From an uncultured Verrucomicrobiota bacterium (lineage in GTDB: Bacteria > Verrucomicrobiota > Verrucomicrobiia > Limisphaerales > UBA1412), in assembly GCA_944389455.1 (NCBI GenBank), contig CALXMK010000006.1, positions 62,001-126,000 on the forward strand: DNA of 64,000 bases, read 5' to 3'. Position 1 is the first letter of the stretch. Every line of letters starts with the position of its first letter. A program made the translations under genes and the position numbers. Below are positions 26,880 to 35,479 of the stretch, one piece after another. Below the pieces are notes generated by a model that searched no databases, was not told the origin of the DNA, and saw nothing but the letters and a program-made list of their open reading frames with translations.

Positions 26880-28763
26880 TTATTTGAAAGATTGTTTTAA
26901 TGTTTTTTCCATTAAATTGTTCATTCGTTTTATGAGAGGAGAAAAATCTTCTACAAGGCCTGCCGCAATACACGCATTGTCATAAATTTGACTGGCAATC
27001 TCTTCAGCAATAGGATTATGGTTATCCCACGCTTTATAAAGTTCACAAATAATTGGACTTGCAGGATTAATCTCAAGGTTATAATTAACTGTATTCAGCG
27101 CATCTTCTTCTTTTTGAAGAGATTTCAATAATTTGCGCATGGCAGTTGTCATATACTTATCTTCTGAAACAATTGCGGCAGGACTGTCGATGAGGCGTTT
27201 AGAAATTTTAACCTCTTTTACTTTGTCACCTAGTAGTGTCTTAAACCATTCAACAATGTGTTTTGATTGTTCTTCATTTAATTTCTCTGCATTTGTTTCT
27301 ACGGTAATTTCAGCCTGTTCGGCAGAACGAAGTTCTTTTTCTTCAAAACGCATGAGATTTTCCATTACAAAACTATCAGCAGGATCGTAGCAGAAAATAA
27401 CTTCCAAGTTCTGAGATTTTAATCCCTCGTAATAAGGGCTAGCTTCTGCTGCTTTCCGATGGGGAGCTACTAGGTAATAGATCTCTTTTTGATCAGTTTT
27501 CATGCGGCTAACATAATCAGTCAGAGATGTTGTTTTGCCTGCATCTGTAAAAGATGATTCAAAACGCAATAACTTGGCTAGAGCATCGCGATGTTCAAAA
27601 TCAGAAAGCACACCTTCTTTAATCATTCTGTTGAACTCGGAATAGAATTTATCATATTTCTCAGGATCATTTTTTGATGTTTCTTCCAAAAATTTGATAA
27701 ATCGTTTTGTAATAATCGTACTGAGCTTCTTCATTAAAGAAGAATCCTGCATTGTTTCCCTGGAGATATTTAGTGGGAGATCTGCACTATCAATAACTCC
27801 CTTTACAAAACGCATCCACTCTGGGAGGAGTCCTTTTGCTTTAGAACCTTCAGAAATTAAAACTCGTCGGCAATAAAGACTTACGCCAGCCTGAAAACGC
27901 ATAAATCCCATCTTTTCAATATTAGAATCAGGAACAAATAAGAGAGACTGTATTAGCAGGGGGGCATCTGCAGTAAAATGTAATTTCAGTAAAGGTTCTT
28001 TTGTATCATGAGCAATATACTTATAAAATTCAGAATATTCTTCTGGTTTGATATCTACCTTGCTTCGGGCCCAAATAGCTTGAACTGTATTTAATTCTTT
28101 TCCGTTGAGGGAGATTGGAAATAGAATAAAAGATGAATACCTTTTTAAGATATTCTCCATCTCATATTGTTGAGTAAAATTCTGACAATTATCCTTAAGT
28201 GTCAAAATAACTTGTGTGCCACGTGGCAAATCAGCAACAGATTCTAACTCATACCCATCCATTCCAGAGCAGGTCCACTTATGTCCCTCAGCATCGGGTT
28301 TAAAAGAACGAGATAAAACAGTCACATTATTAGCAACCATAAAAGCTGAGTAGAATCCAACTCCAAATTGACCAATTAATGATTCCGCAGGATTCGAAGA
28401 ATTTGCATTTGATCCATTATTCTTTTCATCGTCATTGGCAGCAACAGTTGATTGCAAAAATGCTTTAGTTCCTGAATGCGCAATTGTTCCCAAGTTCTCA
28501 ATGAGCTCATCTCGAGTCATGCCACAGCCAGTATCGGTAAAAGTAATTTTCTTCTCTTTTTCATCAATTGTAACTGAGATAGTAGGGGGAATTTCTGGCT
28601 GAAAAATTGTTTGTCCAGAAGACTGCATAAAGCGAACTTTCTCACAAGCATCTGCAGCATTAGAAACAAGTTCTCTTACAAAAACTTCCTTATCAGTGTA
28701 AAGAGAATTGATTACAATATCGAGGAACTTTTGAATCTCCGCTTGAAAACCATATTTTTCCAT
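26880..28763 (-). CDS. htpG: molecular chaperone HtpG (Hsp90)
   Basis: 627 residues, full length, cytosolic ATP-dependent Hsp90 dimer. N-terminal GHKL ATPase: FQAEIQKFLDIVINSLYT, FVRELVSNAADACEK (Mg-binding Asn), FTDTGCGMTRDELIENLGTI, and IGQFGVGFYSAFMVA. The ATP-lid region carries an Asn/Ser-rich insertion before it (NDDEKNNGSNANSSNPAES), longer than in E. coli HtpG. The middle domain contains VKGVIDSADLPLNISRE, with the conserved catalytic-loop Arg. It is preceded by tRNA-Ser only 45 bp upstream on the same strand, so read-through from that promoter is possible; no separate heat-shock promoter is evident. Confidence 0.97.
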   Translation of the reverse strand: MEKYGFQAEIQKFLDIVINSLYTDKEVFVRELVSNAADACEKVRFMQSSGQTIFQPEIPPTISVTIDEKEKKITFTDTGCGMTRDELIENLGTIAHSGTKAFLQSTVAANDDEKNNGSNANSSNPAESLIGQFGVGFYSAFMVANNVTVLSRSFKPDAEGHKWTCSGMDGYELESVADLPRGTQVILTLKDNCQNFTQQYEMENILKRYSSFILFPISLNGKELNTVQAIWARSKVDIKPEEYSEFYKYIAHDTKEPLLKLHFTADAPLLIQSLLFVPDSNIEKMGFMRFQAGVSLYCRRVLISEGSKAKGLLPEWMRFVKGVIDSADLPLNISRETMQDSSLMKKLSTIITKRFIKFLEETSKNDPEKYDKFYSEFNRMIKEGVLSDFEHRDALAKLLRFESSFTDAGKTTSLTDYVSRMKTDQKEIYYLVAPHRKAAEASPYYEGLKSQNLEVIFCYDPADSFVMENLMRFEEKELRSAEQAEITVETNAEKLNEEQSKHIVEWFKTLLGDKVKEVKISKRLIDSPAAIVSEDKYMTTAMRKLLKSLQKEEDALNTVNYNLEINPASPIICELYKAWDNHNPIAEEIASQIYDNACIAAGLVEDFSPLIKRMNNLMEKTLKQSFK

Positions 28764-28807
28764 ATCAAAAAGAAAGAATACAAAAAGCAGAGGCTTACTC
28801 AGTAGTA

Positions 28808-28897
28808 TGGCGGAAGAGGGGAGATTCGAACTCCCGGATGCCTTGCGACATCTCCTGATTTCGAGTCAGGCGCCTTAGACCACTCAGCCACCCTTCC
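28808..28897 (-). tRNA. tRNA-Ser (anticodon CGA)
   Basis: 90 nt including an encoded CCA. Acceptor stem GGAAGGG/CTCTTCC (one G-U pair), anticodon loop with CGA in CTGACTCGAAATCAG, a long serine-type variable arm, and a T-loop with GTTCGAA. Decodes UCG. Confidence 0.95.
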
Positions 28898-28928
28898 ATT
28901 TGCTGACTAAAGCCAGCCTGCTGGACAT

Positions 28929-28956
28929 ATTATAGCATATCTATTTCTAATGTCCA
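28929..28956 (-). promoter_or_regulatory. promoter of tRNA-Ser
   Basis: Minus strand TGGACA (28951-28956), 16-bp spacer, TATAAT (28929-28934). The -35 region CTGGACAT is mirrored by an inverted copy just after the -10 box (28921-28928), giving an 8-bp inverted repeat that brackets the promoter. Confidence 0.7.
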
Positions 28957-29090
28957 GAGATGATATTTCCTATAATAGGCAAACAGAAAGAAGAAGAAAC
29001 AACTAAACTCAAACAACGAATAACGAATATTAAAAGAAATAAAAAAACACCTAATAATATTTCGCACAATGTTTGTTATATTTAATAAAA

Positions 29091-29167
29091 TGGTGGGCGA
29101 TGAGAGGCTCGAACTCCCGACCTACTGCGTGTAAAGCAGACGCGCTAACCAACTGTGCCAATCGCCC
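29091..29167 (-). tRNA. tRNA-Val (anticodon TAC)
   Basis: 77 nt with encoded CCA. Acceptor GGGCGAT/ATCGCCC, anticodon arm CTGCTTTACACGCAG giving TAC, T-arm GGGAGTTCGAGCCTCTC. Decodes GUA and other valine codons. Confidence 0.96.
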
Positions 29168-29200
29168 ACAACTTTGCTCTGGCTTATCCAAAGCACAGAA

Positions 29201-29229
29201 ACTCTACTCTAAATTATTTCTTTTAGCAA
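29201..29229 (-). promoter_or_regulatory. probable promoter of tRNA-Val
   Basis: Minus strand TTGCTA (29224-29229), 17-bp spacer, TAGAGT (29201-29206), ending about 34 bp before the tRNA 5' end. Confidence 0.4.
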
Positions 29230-29246
29230 GTCTGAAAATAAATTTT

Positions 29247-29786
29247 TCAATCAATCTTCCTAGTTGTATCTGGAATACGGATCTTTTTAGAACCGATTTT
29301 TAAATAATACGCCTGCACATGGTACGGAACTACAACCCTTGCTGTTGTCGTAACTTTTTTTAATTTCCACCCATCTGCCTCAAATCCAGAGAGTGTTGAC
29401 TCATTTCCTGTAAAATTTATTCTATATATTCCTAAAGTCTCTCCGTCTCGATTTAAAATTGAAAATGTATCTTCTGAAGAAAAACCAGACCTCCATGGTA
29501 AAACTAAAGTACTCAAATCTTGATGCGTAAATTGACAGCTTGTAATGTGATAAGATGGTGAAATAACGCCTTTGCGGCTAATAATCATATCTAAAAAGCC
29601 TTCTGTATATCTCTTTGAATAACTCTTTGTATCAAAGAAATTTGCATTATCCATAAATGCATCATCATCACTAATGCATCCTATGAAAGTGAATGCTAGC
29701 ATACATAAGCATGTAAGGCATTGTAGCTTATAATTATATCTTTTTGATCTATTTGAAGAAAACACAGAAATATTGTCTTTTTCCAT
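29247..29786 (-). CDS. putative lipoprotein, unknown
   Basis: 179 residues. A long polar n-region (EKDNISVFSSNRSKRYNYK) precedes a hydrophobic segment LQCLTCLCMLAFTFIGC ending in a lipobox (F-I-G-C). The mature ~140 residues are beta-rich with no recognised domain (IISRKGVISPSYHITS, then TARVVVPYHVQAYYLKIGSK). The unusual n-region could mean that translation starts further in, but no better start is seen. It is divergent from the 93-residue gene (91 bp apart) and ends upstream of tRNA-Val. Confidence 0.55.
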   Translation of the reverse strand: MEKDNISVFSSNRSKRYNYKLQCLTCLCMLAFTFIGCISDDDAFMDNANFFDTKSYSKRYTEGFLDMIISRKGVISPSYHITSCQFTHQDLSTLVLPWRSGFSSEDTFSILNRDGETLGIYRINFTGNESTLSGFEADGWKLKKVTTTARVVVPYHVQAYYLKIGSKKIRIPDTTRKID

Positions 29787-29843
29787 CAGATTTCAGAGTA
29801 CAAAATAATCAGAAAAAAAGAAAGTTTATTATCCTTCGAACGC

Positions 29844-29871
29844 TTGACATCAATTCTTTGCAGATTAAACT
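29844..29871 (+). promoter_or_regulatory. promoter of the 93-residue protein gene, leaderless
   Basis: TTGACA (29844-29849), 16-bp spacer, TAAACT (29866-29871). The ATG starts 7 bp after the -10 box, so the predicted transcription start coincides with the A of the start codon. Confidence 0.5.
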
Positions 29872-29877
29872 AGAAGC

Positions 29878-30159
29878 ATGGCGGCAAAACCGACAGATCG
29901 AAATCAATCTTCTCGCAATATGCTTTTAGGAATTGGGTTAGATTCTGATGGACACAAAAGAATCACTACAGGTGAAAATTTCAAATTGATTGGTGGGTCA
30001 GAAGAAACTCATGAAGTAATGACTGAGAAAGTTATCAAAATAAATGAAAAACTCTCTCGTAGAGGCAAAAATCTTGATACAGTTTCGCGTGCTGAATTCG
30101 AGGATATTGCTAATTCTGTTGGGCTCAAGTCTTTTCATCCTAAGAAACCCGAAAATTAG
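29878..30159 (+). CDS. small soluble conserved-looking protein, unknown
   Basis: 93 residues. Composition and flow look like a real small cytosolic protein: SRNMLLGIGLDSDGHKRITT, then ENFKLIGGSEETHEVMTE, then helices EKVIKINEKLSRRGKNLD and SRAEFEDIANSVGLKSF. No catalytic motif or known family is recognised; the DGHKRIT-x-GENF-x-L-x-GG-S-E-E-T-H pattern seems a conserved core. It has its own promoter directly before the ATG and precedes a small membrane-protein gene by 22 bp. Confidence 0.65.
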   Translation: MAAKPTDRNQSSRNMLLGIGLDSDGHKRITTGENFKLIGGSEETHEVMTEKVIKINEKLSRRGKNLDTVSRAEFEDIANSVGLKSFHPKKPEN

Positions 30160-30181
30160 CTAATTCTTATTATTGGTTTCA

Positions 30182-30691
30182 ATGAGCAAATATCCTCTTT
30201 ATTCTACGCTTATTCTATTGATGCCAGAAATAGCTGTTTCCTTCTTTGCTTTCTGTGCTTATATTCTGGGGAAGTTTACACATCTAAATCAAAAAGCACC
30301 TTTTCATTGTTTTTCTCTTTTCTTTTCAATTGTAGGATTATTCTTATCTTTACTCCCACTTTTCTTTTATCATCACATTCTCTCTTTAAAACCAGATCTA
30401 AACTTGTATACTCCGGCAGTTCATCTTAATCTAGAGATTATTTGTGTTAAGATTCTAATCATTATACTGGCAATTATCTCCCTCTTCTTCTTTAAAAATG
30501 CAATAGCTAAATCAAAAAGAAAAAACAAAATTATTCACCCTTCCGTAATTCTGCTTTTTGTCTCAAGCATTCTATTTTTCATCTCTGCCACTAATCCAGC
30601 AGCAGCCCTCGCTATTCTGTTTTTTGTTATTTTTCTAATTTTTATCGTTTACAAACAGAAGCAGTCTGTATTTCCCTCTTGTGAAAATTGA
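30182..30691 (+). CDS. small polytopic membrane protein, unknown
   Basis: 169 residues from the ATG at 30182; an in-frame TTG at 30173 would add three residues. Four hydrophobic segments (about residues 6-27, 40-62, 78-98, 114-150) separated by short basic loops. The first segment, LILLMPEIAVSFFAFCAYIL, recalls the N-terminus of NADH dehydrogenase subunit N (L-x-P-E-I), but the protein is a third of that length and no nuo genes are nearby, so the resemblance may be superficial or mark a remnant. Convergent with the RND pump gene. Confidence 0.5.
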   Translation: MSKYPLYSTLILLMPEIAVSFFAFCAYILGKFTHLNQKAPFHCFSLFFSIVGLFLSLLPLFFYHHILSLKPDLNLYTPAVHLNLEIICVKILIIILAIISLFFFKNAIAKSKRKNKIIHPSVILLFVSSILFFISATNPAAALAILFFVIFLIFIVYKQKQSVFPSCEN

Positions 30692-30757
30692 GTTATTAAT
30701 CTCCTCATTCCTCTTTATTCACTGAATATCAGAATTTCTTTTTTCTTTTAAGTATAA

Positions 30758-30787
30758 AAAAGCTAGGAGTAGTTACTACTAGCTTTC
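30758..30787 (-). terminator. intrinsic terminator of the RND efflux operon
   Basis: AAGCTA and GTAG pair with CTAC and TAGCTT around a 3-nt loop, with a 3-nt bulge. On the minus strand a TTTTTT run follows. It may serve both convergent genes. Confidence 0.6.
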
Positions 30788-30808
30788 TAAAATAAGAATA
30801 TATTTTAA

Positions 30809-33800
30809 TTATTTCATTGAAGCAGTTTGTGAAAGAGAGACTAATTCTTTCCTTTTCTCTCTATTCCAGTGAACACTTATCCAGTTTCTCAAATCCTCGA
30901 AATAAAGATAAATAACCGGAGTGATATACAAAGTAATCACTTGGCTCACTAACAATCCTCCTGTTACAGAGAGCCCTAGAGGTTGACGTGCTTCTCCTCC
31001 TGCACCATATCCAAAAGCAATTGGCAAAGCTCCTGTAATTGCAGCCAGAGTTGTCATCATAATTGGTCTAAATCTCAGAATACAGCCTTTAAAAATAGCC
31101 TCTTCAGGAGAACTTCCACTGCGTTGTGCTTCCAAAGCGAAGTCTATTATCATGATTGCGTTCTTCTTCACGATGCCGACAAGCATAATTAATCCCACAA
31201 AGCCATAAATATTCAAATCTAAACCAAAAAGCATGAGCGTGATTAATGCACCAAATCCAGCCGCAGGCAATCCTGATAGAATGGTTAACGGATGAATAAA
31301 GCTTTCATAGAGAATACCTAAAATAATGTATATGATTAATACACAAAAAATTAGCAACATTCCCATTCCTTTCATGGAAGATTGAAATGCTTCTGCTTGT
31401 CCTTGGAATCGGCCTGTAATACTACTAGGCATATTCATTGATTGTGCAATAGATTCAATTTGTTCAACTACAGTACCTAATGCAACTCCAGGAGCCAAAT
31501 TAAAGGAAAGAGTAACTGCTGGAAGCTGTCCATAATGGCTTACACTCATAGGGCCAAATCCCCTCTCCCAAGTTGCAACTGTAGAAAGAGGAATCAGATT
31601 CCCTTCTTCAGAACGGACGTAGACTGTTTCTAATGTCTCAGGGGTTCTTTGCAGTTCAGGTAGTGTTTCTAAAAGAACAGAATATTGATCTACCGAGGCA
31701 TAGATTGTGGAAATTTGCCTTGTACCATATGCATTATATAAGGCGTTTTCTACATCATCAACGGTTAATCCCATGGAGGCAACCTTATCACGATCAATAG
31801 TTACGTTTAATTGAGGATTCTTGATAAGCAAATCACTGGCGACATCTCGAATTCCAGGGATATTCTGAATAGCAGCTTGAAGTTTGGGAGCCCAAAGATA
31901 AAGCTCATGCAAATTGATGCCTTGAAGAGTATATTGATAAAGGCTTTTACTTGAAAGACCACCAATCCGAACTATTGGAGGATTAGATAAATAAACTTTT
32001 ACACCTGGAACTGTTTGTAACTTAGGGCGAAGCTCTTGTATTATTTGATCTACATGCTTTTTCCGTTCCTTCATTGGTTTCAGGCGAATGCTGATACTTC
32101 CACTGTTTTGTGAATTTTGATTTCCAACATTTGAAGTGAAATTTAATACTTCAGGGCATGCTGCCACTATCTTATTTAAGGCTAGAATATGTCTTTCCAT
32201 AGACTCGAATGATATACCTTCTATACCTTCAACATTGATATCCAGAGTACCTGTATCTTCACTTGGGAAAAAGCCTTTAGGAATAATAATAAATAACCAT
32301 GCACTCAGACCTATGACAACAAAAGTAAACATCAAAGTGACAAACCTATGTTTAAAAACAATCTTGAGAGTTTTTGTATAAAAATTAATTAAACTCTGGA
32401 AACTTTTTTCAATTCCTTCATAAAAAACATTATGCTTTTTTTCAGGATGATAACTGATAAAACGGCTACACATCAGCGGAGTCAATGTTAATGAAACAAA
32501 TCCTGAAATAAGCACAGCAGAAATGATTGTAACTGCAAATTCATGCAGTAACCTACCTAATAATCCCCCCATGAAAAGAACCGGCAAAAAGACCGCAGCC
32601 AAACTGAGTGTAATTGATATAATAGTAAAACCAATCTCTTTAGAGCCTCTAATAGCAGCTTCCATGCGACTAGCTCCATTTTCACGATGGCGCATAATGT
32701 TTTCCAACATTACGATTGCGTCATCAACAACAAATCCTACACTCAATGTCAATGCCATCAAAGTTAAGTTATTCAAGCTATAATCAAAATAATGGATAAT
32801 GGCAAAAGTTCCAATGATAGACATTGGAATGGCTAATGTGGGAATAATTGTTGCGGATATATTTCTTAAAAACAGAAATATAACCATAATAACTAATGCT
32901 ACAGTCAACTTTAGTGTAAATTTGACATCTGCGACAGATTCTCGGATAGTAGCAGCTCTATCATAAAATGGATTAACTTCTACTGATGGAGGAAGTTGTG
33001 ATGCCAATGAAGGTAACACCTCTTTAACAGAATCGACCAATGCAACAGTATTTACTCCTGGTTGGCGGTAGACGGCTAAAACAATAGAGCGCTCATCCAT
33101 ATACCAACTGGACCTTTTATCGTTTTCAATGCTGTCTATAACCCTGCCCAATTGCTCAAGACGAACAGGGTTGCCATTCTGGTATGACACGATAAGTGGT
33201 CGATAATATTCAGCTTTCTCCAACTGACCACCAGCTTCAATTGTAAAAGACTGTTCATCTCCTTGAAGACTCCCGTTTGGTAAATTGACATTAGCTTTTT
33301 CTACAGCAGTACTGATATTAGCAACACTTACTCCCTTAGCTGCTAATGCATCAGGATTTAATTGAATACGGACAGCATATTTTTTCCCTCCCCAGATATC
33401 AACTTTTGCAACGCCGGTTACCATGCTAATAGCTCGGCCAAGAATATTTTCTGCATATTCATTTACCTCGTACATCGGCAAAGAAGAAGAATGAACTCCT
33501 ATAAATAAAACAGGTCTATCTGCCGGATTCTGTTTATTATAAGATGGTGGAGTGTTCATATCTTTTGGCAGACGCCGCTGAACACGAGAAATAGCAGACT
33601 GAACATCTTGAGCTGCACTATCAATATCACGATCCAAAGAAAATTGAATAGTAATCCTTGTGCTTCCAAGTGAGCTGACGGAATTAATGGAATCAACCCC
33701 ATCTATACTAGAAAACTGTCTTTCCAATGGTGTAGCAACCGTTGCAGCCATAGTCTCAGGGCTAGCCCCTGTCAAACTAGCACTTACACTTACTGTTGGA

Positions 33801-33925
33801 TAGTCAACGGTTGGCATATCACTCACAGGCAGATATTGATATGCCATTGTCCCAAAAATAAGAATTGCAGCCATGAGTAGTGTTGTCATGACTGGGCGAT
33901 GGATACAAAGTACTGGAAGGTTCAT
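30809..33925 (-). CDS. RND efflux transporter, HAE1 (AcrB/MdtBC) type
   Basis: 1038 residues, a full-length inner-membrane proton-driven RND pump subunit. N-terminal LPVLCIHRPVMTTLLMAAIL helix, porter domains with PLERQFSSIDGVDSINS, and TM4 LSVGFVVDDAIVMLENIMRH with the paired Asp of the proton relay. The second half repeats the fold, with GLIMLVGIVKKNAIMIIDFA (TM10/11 Lys) and SVTGGLLVSQVITLYITPV. Sequence flavour is closest to MdtB/MdtC-MuxB/C pumps. The adaptor gene lies 28 bp upstream in the same operon. No TolC-type outer-membrane channel gene is adjacent. Confidence 0.93.
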   Translation of the reverse strand: MNLPVLCIHRPVMTTLLMAAILIFGTMAYQYLPVSDMPTVDYPTVSVSASLTGASPETMAATVATPLERQFSSIDGVDSINSVSSLGSTRITIQFSLDRDIDSAAQDVQSAISRVQRRLPKDMNTPPSYNKQNPADRPVLFIGVHSSSLPMYEVNEYAENILGRAISMVTGVAKVDIWGGKKYAVRIQLNPDALAAKGVSVANISTAVEKANVNLPNGSLQGDEQSFTIEAGGQLEKAEYYRPLIVSYQNGNPVRLEQLGRVIDSIENDKRSSWYMDERSIVLAVYRQPGVNTVALVDSVKEVLPSLASQLPPSVEVNPFYDRAATIRESVADVKFTLKLTVALVIMVIFLFLRNISATIIPTLAIPMSIIGTFAIIHYFDYSLNNLTLMALTLSVGFVVDDAIVMLENIMRHRENGASRMEAAIRGSKEIGFTIISITLSLAAVFLPVLFMGGLLGRLLHEFAVTIISAVLISGFVSLTLTPLMCSRFISYHPEKKHNVFYEGIEKSFQSLINFYTKTLKIVFKHRFVTLMFTFVVIGLSAWLFIIIPKGFFPSEDTGTLDINVEGIEGISFESMERHILALNKIVAACPEVLNFTSNVGNQNSQNSGSISIRLKPMKERKKHVDQIIQELRPKLQTVPGVKVYLSNPPIVRIGGLSSKSLYQYTLQGINLHELYLWAPKLQAAIQNIPGIRDVASDLLIKNPQLNVTIDRDKVASMGLTVDDVENALYNAYGTRQISTIYASVDQYSVLLETLPELQRTPETLETVYVRSEEGNLIPLSTVATWERGFGPMSVSHYGQLPAVTLSFNLAPGVALGTVVEQIESIAQSMNMPSSITGRFQGQAEAFQSSMKGMGMLLIFCVLIIYIILGILYESFIHPLTILSGLPAAGFGALITLMLFGLDLNIYGFVGLIMLVGIVKKNAIMIIDFALEAQRSGSSPEEAIFKGCILRFRPIMMTTLAAITGALPIAFGYGAGGEARQPLGLSVTGGLLVSQVITLYITPVIYLYFEDLRNWISVHWNREKRKELVSLSQTASMK

Positions 33926-33953
33926 AGATGTACTATAATTTATGGTTATAAAT

Positions 33954-35147
33954 CTAATCGACTATTTCTTCACTTTGTGTGTTTGTGACTTGATTAGATT
34001 TATCCAAGATTGAATCCACCGCATCATCCAAGCTCTTAAAAATTGTCACCGAAGACTCTGGTGTCAAACGCAACTGTCCATCTGTTACGACATTTTCACC
34101 TGGAGATATTCCAGATGCAATTACAGATTCTAATCCACGTTGAACAGACACCTCTACAAGCCTATATTCCAAAGTATTATCAGGCTTGACCACATAAACA
34201 AAATCTCCGTTCTGTCCACTTTGTACAGCGACAGACGGGATTACAATCGCATCCTTAATCTTTTCAAGCTGCATGGAAATGCGAACGAATTGTCCTGGCC
34301 AAAGTTCATTATTCTCATTTTCAAAGTAAGCACTCACATTAATCATCCCAGTATTCTGATCAACATGATTCTCCATAAAATTTAATTCGCCAGAAGAAAT
34401 AAAACTACCAGTATCGTTGTCATAGACATTTACCTTTGATCTATCAGAACTTCCCAATGTTTCTCTTAATTGAAACAAAAACTTCTCTGGAATGGAAAAT
34501 TCTACGCTGATAGGATGAATTTGATTAATTGAGACTAAGGTATCTGCATCGGAAGCAACGACATTGCCTAAATCTACTTGGATTGCGCCTGTTTTACCTG
34601 CGATCGGAGCTGTAATTTCTGAAAATTCCAAGGTTAATAGAATATTCTCAATGGAAGCTTTATCTGCGGCTACACTTGCTTCTGCTGTACGAAGTGAAGT
34701 AGTAATACTATCCATCTCTTCTCGAGAGATAAGAGGTTGAACTGATTCAAATAAAGCCTTAGCTCTATTGTAATTATTTTGAGCATTGATTAAACGAGCT
34801 TCATCATTTGCCAAAGTCGCTTTGGCTTGTTCTAAGCTAGCTTCTGTTTTCCGAGGATCAATTTTAAAAAGTAAATCCCCTTTTTCAACTTCTTGTCCTT
34901 CAGAAAAATGAACACTTATAATATGCCCAGAAACTCTGGGTTTAACCTCGACTCTGCTATAAGAACTAACATGACCAAAGGAAGATAATGTTACATCAAA
35001 ATCTTTCTGAACAGCTTGAGCGATAGTAACGGGAATAGGTACACTAACTTGCGCTTTTTTCTCCGAATTTTCTTCTCTAGAACAGCCTGCAGAAAAAAAA
35101 CAAACCCCCACTGCAATGATAACTGTAAACAATGCATCTATTTTCAT
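33954..35147 (-). CDS. RND efflux periplasmic adaptor (membrane fusion lipoprotein)
   Basis: 397 residues. The signal peptide ends in a lipobox (FFSAGC), anchoring the protein to the membrane. Domains in order: barrel-sandwich/lipoyl half (VEVKPRVSGHIISVHFSEGQ, EKGDLLFKIDPR), alpha-helical hairpin (about residues 105-170, EASLEQAKATLANDEARL), the second lipoyl half (EITAPIAGKTGAIQVDLGNV), a beta-barrel (HPISVEFSIPEKFLFQLRE), and the membrane-proximal domain (IVIPSVAVQSGQNGDFVYVV). This is the HlyD/AcrA-MdtA family, linking the RND pump to an outer-membrane channel. Two perfect palindromes lie just upstream of the ATG. Confidence 0.92.
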   Translation of the reverse strand: MKIDALFTVIIAVGVCFFSAGCSREENSEKKAQVSVPIPVTIAQAVQKDFDVTLSSFGHVSSYSRVEVKPRVSGHIISVHFSEGQEVEKGDLLFKIDPRKTEASLEQAKATLANDEARLINAQNNYNRAKALFESVQPLISREEMDSITTSLRTAEASVAADKASIENILLTLEFSEITAPIAGKTGAIQVDLGNVVASDADTLVSINQIHPISVEFSIPEKFLFQLRETLGSSDRSKVNVYDNDTGSFISSGELNFMENHVDQNTGMINVSAYFENENNELWPGQFVRISMQLEKIKDAIVIPSVAVQSGQNGDFVYVVKPDNTLEYRLVEVSVQRGLESVIASGISPGENVVTDGQLRLTPESSVTIFKSLDDAVDSILDKSNQVTNTQSEEIVD

Positions 35148-35165
35148 GTCGTTCAGAAAGTGATT

Positions 35166-35201
35166 AATCTTAATTTAAGATTCCAATAGCTAGTACTAGC
35201 T
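35166..35201 (-). promoter_or_regulatory. two adjacent palindromes upstream of the efflux operon (possible operators)
   Basis: AATCTTAATTTAAGATT (35166-35182, 8-bp arms around one base) and AGCTAGTACTAGCT (35188-35201, perfect 14-bp palindrome) sit 19-54 bp before the adaptor start codon. This is the usual place for a TetR/MarR-type operator controlling an efflux pump. No regulator gene is adjacent. Confidence 0.45.
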
Positions 35202-35338
35202 GAGATATAGACGATTTAGAAATTAAATTTATTCAAAATACTTAGAAAAGAAATTTCTCCAGAAATAAAATTAATATTCTAAAATCTATAGAATTTTTCT
35301 ATGGATAGAAAGAATTGAATATTAAAATATAGGGGAAA

Positions 35339-35415
35339 TGGGGTGACCGACGGGACTCGAACCCGCGACAACCTGAACCACAATCAGGTGCTCTACCAAC
35401 TGAACTACGGTCACC
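35339..35415 (-). tRNA. tRNA-His (anticodon GTG)
   Basis: 77 nt with encoded CCA and the extra 5' G(-1) opposite discriminator C73 that is specific to tRNA-His. Anticodon arm CTGATTGTGGTTCAG, T-arm GCGGGTTCGAGTCCCGT. Confidence 0.96.
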
Positions 35416-35434
35416 ATCCGTAATACGAAAAAAG

Positions 35435-35463
35435 AGAATACAGACTAAAAGCTGCTTAGTCAA
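35435..35463 (-). promoter_or_regulatory. promoter of tRNA-His
   Basis: Minus strand TTGACT (35458-35463), 17-bp spacer, TATTCT (35435-35440). The spacer holds an inverted copy of the -35 edge (GACTAA...TTAGTC). Confidence 0.55.
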
Positions 35464-35479
35464 GCGTGAAGTATTTTTA

